This document shows positions 55,901 to 64,000 of a DNA stretch of 64,000 bases, piece after piece (position 1 is the stretch's first letter; every line of letters begins with the position of its first letter). The DNA is taken from assembly GCA_026210745.1 (NCBI GenBank), contig CP110631.1, positions 4,774,001 to 4,838,000 on the forward strand. Reading direction: 5' to 3'. Origin of the DNA: Exobasidium rhododendri (taxonomy: Eukaryota; Basidiomycota; Exobasidiomycetes; Exobasidiales; Exobasidiaceae). The notes under the pieces were generated by a model. That model was not told the origin of the DNA. It searched no databases and saw nothing but the letters and a program-made list of their open reading frames with translations. Made by a program: the position numbers and the translations under genes.

Positions 55901-58220
55901 GCCGGTCCATCGTACTTTGGGCTTCAGCATGGCCGGAGGCACAGTCAAGACTCTTCCGCCCCCGGAATAATCTTCCTCTGGACGTAGTGCACCATATATC
56001 AGTTGCTGGTACTCTTCACGGGTGTAGAGAGTGTCTTTGCACGTCATCCAGACTCCTGCAATGACGTGGTCCTGAATCAAGCCACGCAAAGGGTTACCAC
56101 TGGTAGGAACAAGATATTGATTGTCTGTATTGGCGATGTTGTAGCACTCTGCCCGAGCAGCTTGACTCTGTGGGAAGTGCATGTTCATCTCGTCGCCGTC
56201 AAAGTCGGCATTGTAGGAATTGCAGTTGGCGTAGTGCATTCGAATTGTCTTCTCGCCCGTCAGCACTCGAGCTTTGTGTGCCATGATGGAAGGCTTGTGA
56301 AGTGTGGGTTGTCGATTTAAGAGTAGAATGTCACCATCTCGTAAGTGTCGCAGGACTTGCTTGTTCGCTGGCGGTGTAGCCGTCGATGAGCCTAGTCCGG
56401 CAAACGTCCCCTTTGCTTGACGAGAAGTATGCTCTTGAGGGGTCAAGAGCTGATTGGCAAGGGCGGTCCTTTGCTCGATGGTCAGTTTGCCAAGCAAGGT
56501 TTCTGTTCCGTCTTCACTTCGTACGGCGACGGCTCCAGGGTACGTATCTGGTCCATTGATGACAAGCTTTCTCATCAGATGGATGTTGTGAACGGTCACT
56601 GGCTCGTTGAAAGTCAGCTTCTTGGCAAAGACGGGCGGTACACCGATTTCGTTCGTTTCAATATTGACGTCGGGCGAAATGACGGATCTGGCAGCAAAAT
56701 TGACACGCTTGCCCATCATGTGCTTTCGGAACAGTCCTTCCTTCTTCTCCAGTGCTTGCTTCACACCAGGTGGGGGAAGCATACCTTGACCCATGGAGGT
56801 GGGGTTCTTACTGGAGTCGATAAAAGAATTGACGTCGACTTGCAACTGAATGAGCGAGCCCATCAGTGCATCCGTTGCTTGATTACGTTCCTTTGGCGTG
56901 ACCGGACTAGCACCCTTGGAGGACAACAAAGATAGAGCATCGTTCAATCGTCGTATCTCATGACTAGTCCGAATGACTTTGGTCAACAGTTCGTTTTGTG
57001 GATTCTCGAACAATGTTTCTCCCATGACACTGGCAGGTCGGAAGCGAGTTGGCGTGATGGAAATAACGTCCATAAAGAAGACATCGGCACTCGTGTAGCC
57101 GTTCCTTCCAAAGATCAGTGAACAGATCGACGCTTCCTTTGCAAACACCATTCGAAGATTCGCTCGACATTCCAATGGTGGCATCACCCGAGTCTGCGTG
57201 TTCACTTCCTTATCTAGCTTGCGAGCCTCTTTCAGTCTTTCCGCGTCGTAGCCATTTTCTACATCGTCCATATCCTCGTCATCATAGTCTACTCTTGCTT
57301 TGCTCTTCCCTGATGTCAGGTGGATGACGTTTGGTCTTCGAATACCTCTCGCCTCGAGTACTTCCTTTTCTTTACTAGAAAGTTCCCTCTCCACAATCTT
57401 GATGAAGCCATCCTTCCGAAGTGTTGGACTGACAACTTTGCAATTGGGACACTTTCTAGCCATGATGTTCCTCGTGAAGTGGGCTACCAGTTTCCTCCGA
57501 GCAGAGTAGACGGTGCTCGTAGTGTCCTTGCCTCTCCGAGCTCCCTTTCGAACGGCTTCTCGCAGCATTTCTCGCACCTTGGCGTCTATCCTGTCCTTAA
57601 AGTCTGCCTGCGACTCTGCAGTCTGGTCTGCCTCGCTCTTGAGAGCTAGTTGACCGTCCCCGTCCTCTTCATTGAATGCCTTCCCAGCCGTTTCACTGGT
57701 GAAGACTATCTGATTTTGAAGGCTCTCCCCCGCAATCTCTTCTGCTTCTTGGGTCAGACCATAATCAAGCAACCGTAATCGTGCGACATATAGGGTCATC
57801 TGAGGATGAAAACAACAGGACAGGTGGTCAACAATGCATTCCTCCTTCCAAGTCATCCATTACTTCCATACTTACCTGCATAGGAGACACTTTGAAATGA
57901 TGGCAAAAGAGACATGTCCCTCTTAGCAACGTATACATTTGTGTCATGTAAAGCGGATGGTAGACGGGCGAAGGAAGCTGTATGTGCCCAAAGTGACCGG
58001 GACATCGGAACACATTCTGATGACAGGTCTGACAGATATCGTCCTTCTTCATCGGCCCAAGTGCAGGATCATAAAGGCCTCCCGCCGCCGGAGTATTTGT
58101 GTTGTCCAACAGGACAGGATTGACAATCTGCTTGACTGAAATCTTTCTGATCTCATCAGAAGACAAGAAGGAAAAGGACGTTGAACCGATGTGCGAGGTG
58201 ATCGATCTTGTGACGTCCAT
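52919..58220 (-). CDS. RPA190: RNA polymerase I largest subunit
   Basis: Exons 57876-58220 and 52919-57799 (intron 76 nt, in frame, GTAAGT...CAG) give 1741 aa. It makes the rRNA precursor in the nucleolus. It starts MDVTRSITSHIGS; zinc ligands are in CQTCHQNVFRCPGHFGHI and ARKCPNCK. The metal-A loop NADFDGDEMNMHFPQ is at about residue 646. The bridge-helix region follows, including GEPSTQMTLNTFHFAG (trigger loop). The jaw carries a long acidic, Gly-poor insert (about 1385-1515) at the place of the DNA-mimicking expander loop of yeast A190, a Pol I mark. The end lies near IVVGRPVKTGTG. No CTD repeats, so it is not Pol II. It diverges from the Q-rich gene with 312 bp between. Confidence 0.97.
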
Positions 58221-58532
58221 CTTGTCCTAGCTTTGTCTTGGAGGACGGCTACCCGAGATGCAGACGGACGGAGCCAGGTAGACGCTGTCAATGGTAGCTC
58301 TTCTTCTAATTCTGGCCCAATCCTCAAGTGGAACCAAGCAAGGGAAAAGCAATTCCAAAAACTGGGATTTTTTTTCTCAGCACGTGTGATCTGTACCGAT
58401 TCATACGATCACGTTGTTTTTGTATTTTGGTCTCTGTCAAGTTCAAGTTCAAGATGGAGGATCGCCAGGAAAGAGAAGCGGACTCACTCGCTGCCGTTTA
58501 AGCTTCATCCACCTCGAGTACACGACTGCCAG
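58221..58532. other. Divergent promoter of RPA190 and the Q-rich gene
   Basis: 312 bp. The only feature noted is a short direct repeat AAGTTC at about 58438-58451. No RNA gene or ORF of note. Confidence 0.5.
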
Positions 58533-61500
58533 ATGAAGAGGTGAGCATTCTTCCTAGACGTCACGATTACTGTGCTGACAAACTTTTCCTCGCAAGGTCC
58601 TACCCGTACACTGGCCCGGGTGCTTCACCCTCAGCACCAGCTCCCGCAACTCCATTGGCGCAGCCGGACTACAGTGCCTATGGATATGGTAGCAACAGCG
58701 CATTGGTGGCTAACAAAGCGTCGTCTAATGTAGGTCTCTCACAGGAAGCACAACAGGCTCAGTGGCATCAACAGTGGCAGCAATACTACGCTCAACAGGC
58801 AGCTAGTGGTGGTACACAAGGGCAGCCTCCTCAAGGCAGACCGCTCGCTGCTCCTCCTCCTCAGTCGCAGCAACAAATCCCGGCACAACAAGTACAGCAT
58901 TTTGGGTTCCAACATCCACAGCCACAACAGCAACCACAATACTACGGTCAGCAATTTGCACCTCAACAACCACAAGTTCAACAACAGATGGGTTCTCCTT
59001 ATGCGTGGAATCAGCAGCAGCCGCAACCGCAGCCTGCATTGCCAGCGTACCAACACGTCCCTCAGCCTTTTGCAGCTCCGAATCAATCGAATTACCACAA
59101 TGTGAATGTGATTCAGGGCAACCAAGGTCCTGCCAAGCGACCGCGTGTGGATATAAAGCAGCAACGACCGATTGCCGGACGTCCAATGATGGTGCCGGGA
59201 AATGGCCAGATGTCAGGCTATCAACCTACTCAAAGTGGACATGTCCCGCAAGGCTTTCCCAATGCCCCCTCTGGTCCAAGTAGTCATGCGATGTTCGGGG
59301 CCAATCAGACATGGCAAACTGGCCCAATGAGAGGTGGTGGTGGTGGCGGTGGTCCGATGAATAGCCAGCATATGGGAGGCCCCTCTAATATGGCCGGACC
59401 AATGGCTGCCTTGCCTACAGCCATGCGTGCTCCAAGTACACCAATGGCAGATAGAAAGGGACCGAATCAACGTCCGAATCGCCCTCATGGTATCCCCAGT
59501 CGTTCTTCCCTTCCTTCTATGAACTCGACTGCAAAGTTCAATGGCCCAGTTGGAGTGAATGCGCTACATACACAAGGTAATAAATCTGGCTTTGGCGGGA
59601 GAAGTGCCGGTCCCAGTGTTGGGACGGGAGGTGCTGCCGGTCTTGGTCCTCGAAGGATCGCAACTGGACCTAGAAACGGCATTCCAAGTGGACCGTCCGG
59701 TAAGGGAAATCGCTTTGATCAGAACAAAGGCAAAGCAGCAACAACAACGAGCAGCAACAAGGGATTGCCAGTCAAAGCTGCCGGTGGATTTGAGCTTGCT
59801 AAAGCACCCGTTTTGAATGCTCGAACATCTACTTTGGCAGACCAACCTGTGCCATCTTCTTCAAGGCGAACGTTCAGCGATTTCAAGATAAAGGGCATCA
59901 AGATCGATCCAATAGATTGGCAATGGCAGCAAGGGGAAGGAGAGGGTGATTCGGAAGAAGGTGGTGAAGAAGAGGACTCCACTACAGGCATGAATGAGTC
60001 GAATTTGCCAGACGGTGCTACACAGGTCCACAAGAAAGCTCGAACGACAAAGCGAAAAGACAAGGGTGATAGTGGTAAGGAAACCTGTCGTCTCAGGATA
60101 TGCTTTGCAGCTAATCCACCGCCACTAGGAGCGCCAACTGGTCCAAAGGCACTGAGTAAATCGACCGACAAGGAGGTACGACAATCTGCACAGGCATACG
60201 CACCACCTTCTACACAGACGGAAGAGAGCGGACCATCGGAGTGGAGTGCTTTTAGCCGGGGACCGCCACAAAGTTCAACGAATCGTATAAGCATTTCGTT
60301 TGCTTCATCAAAGAGAAGGTTGGTGATTGATTCCGAGGTGATTAAACTGGTCGAATTGAACCGAGCAGAAGGGACGCTTAAGATCGTAGTTAATGTTACG
60401 ACGGCGGCGGGCATAAAGAGAAAGGATCAGCTAGAGAAGAAGAAGGGAGAGGAGTGGCTGGTTGTCAGAGGAGTCTTGCTGGAAGGGAGAGAAGCAGAGA
60501 TGGAAAACTTTGGCGCTATTTCACGTCGAGCGCTCGAAAAGAGCTGGCGTGAAAAGGGCGAAGCAACGAGTGAAATGATGGAGGATGTAAAGGTGGAAAA
60601 ACAGGACGAAGAACCAAGGGAAGGAGAGGAAGAGGAGGAAGACCAGAAAGTTGCATCTTCTGCTTATCTAGAGGCGGTAGAGGTGAAGAAAGAAGGCGAG
60701 GATGAAGGGCAGGAAGAAGTGATGGCAGCCGTGGCAAGAGACGGAGGTGAAGGAGACGACGATATCGACGAAGAAGGAGATGATGTCGATGATGACGATG
60801 ACGCTGACGCTGATGAAAGAATAGAAATAGAGGCCCAAGATGAAGAGGCGGAGAAGAGTGATGAAGCTACTGTCGGAGCAGAAGAAGGTACAGAAAAGAG
60901 AGAGGATGAGCAGACGGCGGACGAAGTTTTCTGGTATGAGCATTCAAGCTTGCCACCGTTCTATCGTTTCTTGGCGCATCACGAGGGACCGGGCGAAGAT
61001 GCTCATCATGCTGCTGAAGGTAGTCCAGAGATGACAATCACTATCTTTCTAGCCGAACAGAATCCAAAGCAAGAGCTGAAATGGGTCAAGACGGGAGACG
61101 TAGAAGAGTGGTTGTCTGCTTTACCCGGCTTCCAGTCCTCGCTCTCGAGTCATTCCAGCACCGTCAATGCGGCAAACGCAGTCAATGCTTGGACTGATAA
61201 GATACGAGTCGTTGATCCGGATCCACCTCCTACCGTCGAAGAGGTGTTGGCAGACTGGTCTCAAAAGTCCTCCCTCGGCACCCTGATCGAGCGAAAGCAG
61301 TTTTTGAAAAAGCAAGGTTTGCAACTGTCTGACGGCGTCCTCAACATGATCTGTAAGTTGATTCGTGGAGATCGAGCAAACGCTCCGAGTCCCACTACTC
61401 GAGACTTGGGGGAGCCGCTGAAGCAGGTGATGGAGAATGCAACACTAGCCCATCAAAATCACTTGACATTGAGTGTTGGTGCTATCTTTCTCATGATGAA

Positions 61501-62077
61501 GGAATTTGCTGATTCGGCAGGTGTTGACGAAGAGGTCGTGAAGGGTCGAATGCAGAAGATTCTGTTGTGTCTTCCTACGCATCTGATCTTTCGAGCTTGC
61601 GATGGACTTTTCAAGGAGGCGTTGGAGAAGGAGCGACTCAGCAGGCCAAAGGTAATGGCGACGAGTGGAGGGGCAGGAGGAGCAGGAGGAGCCGCAGCGA
61701 CAAAGGCGTCCAAAAGGGCAGGAACGGCTAGTCGAGATGGAAGCGTTCGACTCGGTTCCGTTGCCTCTACTGCAGCCGATGGGCAGGAGCGTGTTATCGT
61801 CGCGAGTGAGCAAGAAAAGCAGGCAGACGAAGAAGAGGAAGAAGAAGAAGAAGTGAAAGTGGATAGCAAGGCAATCACATCCGAAGTTTCAGCAGAAGGC
61901 CTGAGCGAAGACGTAGTGGGTAGGGAGGGGGAGAAGGAGAAGGAGATAAAGAGCGAGGTAGAGGAGAAGGAGATAAAAAGTGAGGTACAGGAGAAGGAGG
62001 AGGTAGAGGAAGAGGACCTAGAAGGTGAGGGAGAGGAAGCAAAGGAAGAAGACGAAGAAAGTGAAGAGGGGAAGTGA
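58533..62077 (+). CDS. Large Q-rich, acidic protein of unknown function
   Basis: Exon 1 is only 8 nt (58533-58540, ATG AAG AG), followed by a 56-nt intron (GTGAGC donor, GCTGAC branch, CAAG acceptor) and exon 2 at 58597-62077, for 1162 aa beginning MKRSYPYTGPG. The open frame has no ATG near its 5' end, so the mini-exon is the best start. Residues ~20-200 are Gln/Pro/Tyr-rich, ~210-430 Gly/Pro/Asn-rich. A possibly folded strand segment RISISFASSKRRLVIDSE is at ~563-580. An acidic block is at ~690-780. A helical globular part runs ~785-1010 (PPFYRFLAHHEGPGEDAH, EEVLADWSQKSSLGTLIERK), and the tail is Lys/Glu-rich. It resembles nuclear coactivator or prion-like proteins in composition. I do not recognise the family. 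Confidence 0.75.
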
Positions 62078-62318
62078 GAAGGGATGTGAAAGGGCCTATC
62101 CAAGCTGCAGATACGTTGACGGTCTTTGGGAGAGACGAAAAGCTCAACTGCTGGAGGCCTCCCTTCCTCCGCATCCCTCTATACTGATCAATGTAAACGA
62201 CAAGGCGGTGGTTGTCATTGAGTGAAATAGAATTCGTATCAACTGTGATTTCTAAGTGTACATAGTCCAGTGAGAGCAAAGGAGCAGTGGGGGAAGAAAG
62301 GGGAGAAAAGTCGTCTCT

Positions 62319-64000
62319 TCATGCCCAATCCAGGACGTCGTCTAAGTCTAGTCCTATTCCAAGTCCAGCCATCAGCTCGCCGGAGGATGGATTCCTTGCC
62401 TTTGCATTTTGCGTGGGCTGTTTTGATTTTGTTGCTGAATTTAGTTGCCGTTGGAAGACGTCATGGTGACCCATGTCGATTGGCGTGGTCACTTGTTGTT
62501 GTGAAGCTAACCTATCGAGCAAGTCTCTGTTACTGGATGCTGCTGCTGATGATATCGTTGTAGATTGATGTTGATGATGATGACGTTGCTGCTGTTGTTG
62601 CATCGTTGGTGATTGAATGTGGTGATGGTGATAGTGCATCATGTCGGAGAAAGTTGGTGTTTTCGGAAATGGGCTGCTGCTGGCTGGATAGCTGTATGCT
62701 TCCGTCAGCATAGCGCCACCCTGTTGAGCATGGCTGTTGTCAGTGTGATGATGACGATGACTGCTGCCGTTGGTTCTTTGCTGAGTGGGCGTTCTATCGT
62801 GCAGTGAGCAAGGATTGGTCGTAGTAGTATTCGTCGTGATCCGTCGGTGGTTGCTTGAGTTCTGTCTTGCCCGTGTGGCTGCTCGTGTACTGCTGCTTGG
62901 ACTTTGCAGTTGCCACGTCAGGTCTGCCATGTCCAATCCTCCACCGCCTCCAGAGCTAAAGACGAGACTGGGAAGACCTCCGTGATTTCCAGAGTGATCA
63001 GAATTGAAGCCGCTGGAGTCCAGAAACCTTGTCGGTGTCTGAAGACCCCAAGGCGTGCTACCGTTCGTCTCGATCATGCTGTTGCCTGCTGTTGTCAAGT
63101 TGGAATCTTCTCTTGAATGTCGAAGCATGCTTGTTGTGTGATTCGAGCTCCAGCTGGAGGAACCCTGCAGGATACGAGAAGGAGTCGAAAAGATGTCATC
63201 GAACTCCTTGGAGCTGCTACTCTCTCTCTGATGAGGAGCGTTGCTTCGCCCACTCGCATTCGAAGTGGGTGTCTTCACATGCGCAGACAGCAGGACAGGA
63301 CTGGGTGTGCGCGGTGGAGGCTGCACGGTGCTGCTACTGCTGCTGCTGCCGTGCGTATTGTTGCTGTGGCCGCCGTGGAAGAGTTCAGCCAGCTCGTTTG
63401 TCGCCATTCTCTTTCGAGAAGGCGATTGAGCAGGCAGGAGAGCGACCCCGTTGGTAGAGTAACTCTGTCTATACAGGTTGGCAGTATTGCTACCACTCTT
63501 CCGCTCCAGCGGTGAACCTGGCTCGACCTGATGCCATCCTACTCGACTAGCTCGATGTCTTCCTGCTGAACTGTAGCCCCTTCGAACGGGCTCGTGTGTC
63601 GAGGGTAGAGTTGGACTGGGCGCCAAGGCAAGGATAGAGGAGAAGTTGTGAGGTGGAATATCTTGTGCTTGGAGGAGGAGCAGCTCTTCCTTACGAATGG
63701 AAGGGGAATCGTGGGTGGGATGAGTGAAGACTGGTAATTGTCCTTGACTCAATCGCAACTGTTGACCAGCAATAGCAGCCGAACGAGGGAAATTGGGCGT
63801 AGCAATCAAGCTGGCACGATCGCCACCAGTCGTGCTAGGGGAAAGCACACTAGTAGCAATGTCGCAACAACCCTGACAGAACCACTCTTCACCTAGGTCT
63901 GCAGTATTGGCAATGCCGAGACAGATGAGATGGAACCAGAGATTGCAAGCGTCACACTGAACCATGGAGGTGCCTTCGTCGATGCTGCCACAGATGCAGC
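62319..64000 (-). CDS. PHD-finger protein, N-terminus cut by the window edge
   Basis: The frame is open from the right edge down to a stop at 62319 (about 560 codons seen). At the edge the text reads CICGSIDEGTSMVQCDACN, then WFHLICLG and EEWFCQGC, a C4-H-C3 PHD zinc finger with its Trp and aromatic residues. Such fingers read histone H3 tails. The remaining ~500 residues are disordered: Ser/Thr-rich, with Gln/His runs near HHHHHIQSPTMQQQQQ. A short acidic/hydrophobic end GLGIGLDLDDVLDWA looks like an activation or docking motif. Part of the first ligands and the true start lie outside. Yeast relatives would be Cti6- or Set3-like subunits of histone deacetylase complexes, but this cannot be decided here. 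Confidence 0.8.
   Translation of the reverse strand, partial: CICGSIDEGTSMVQCDACNLWFHLICLGIANTADLGEEWFCQGCCDIATSVLSPSTTGGDRASLIATPNFPRSAAIAGQQLRLSQGQLPVFTHPTHDSPSIRKEELLLLQAQDIPPHNFSSILALAPSPTLPSTHEPVRRGYSSAGRHRASRVGWHQVEPGSPLERKSGSNTANLYRQSYSTNGVALLPAQSPSRKRMATNELAELFHGGHSNNTHGSSSSSSTVQPPPRTPSPVLLSAHVKTPTSNASGRSNAPHQRESSSSKEFDDIFSTPSRILQGSSSWSSNHTTSMLRHSREDSNLTTAGNSMIETNGSTPWGLQTPTRFLDSSGFNSDHSGNHGGLPSLVFSSGGGGGLDMADLTWQLQSPSSSTRAATRARQNSSNHRRITTNTTTTNPCSLHDRTPTQQRTNGSSHRHHHTDNSHAQQGGAMLTEAYSYPASSSPFPKTPTFSDMMHYHHHHIQSPTMQQQQQRHHHQHQSTTISSAAASSNRDLLDRLASQQQVTTPIDMGHHDVFQRQLNSATKSKQPTQNAKARNPSSGELMAGLGIGLDLDDVLDWA

Overview
The window is nuclear DNA of a basidiomycete fungus, most likely a smut-lineage yeast or filament (Ustilaginomycotina). 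The reasons are dense genes on both strands, few short introns (mostly 76-100 nt, GTGAGT/GTAAGT donors), fungal-only proteins (kexin, Mss51, Met8, NAD-type Mtd1, Bck1), and long low-complexity or polyglutamine stretches. No rRNA, tRNA, transposon or CRISPR array was recognised. The lineage is inferred from architecture, not from a database match.

Left part (1-21.5 kb): an unrecognised protein cut by the left edge, a small three-exon F-box-like protein, kexin protease (KEX2), a TFIID subunit TAF2 carrying three C-terminal bromodomain-like modules, an SR-type splicing factor with three exons, the COX1 translational activator MSS51, two low-complexity hypothetical ORFs, and amidophosphoribosyltransferase (ADE4).

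Middle part (21.5-35 kb): a single two-exon gene that encodes an NAD-dependent methylenetetrahydrofolate dehydrogenase (MTD1) and runs on in frame into a forkhead transcription factor. This is the most unusual object in the window, and ADE4 next to it supplies a possible pathway link (one-carbon units feed purine synthesis). A 4.85-kb gene-poor stretch follows, holding several palindromes and low-complexity tracts. Then come the alpha subunit of the mitochondrial processing peptidase and a bHLH factor with a very long loop.

Right part (35-64 kb): the cell-wall-integrity MAPKKK BCK1 (polyQ-rich), the NEDD8 E1 catalytic subunit UBA3 (five exons), siroheme synthase MET8 with a possible tail anchor, VPS33, a CUE-domain protein, the cytosolic Fe-S assembly factor NAR1, the splicing factor SNW/PRP45, RNA polymerase I largest subunit RPA190, an unrecognised Q-rich acidic protein, and a PHD-finger protein cut by the right edge.

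Many neighbours are head-to-head with 170-360 bp between start codons (SR/MSS51, UBA3/MET8, VPS33/CUE, NAR1/SNW, RPA190/Q-rich), so shared promoters are likely. Exon coordinates below were worked out by hand from splice signals, phase and protein continuity. Starts were set to real ATG codons, because several open frames only begin at GTG or TTG.
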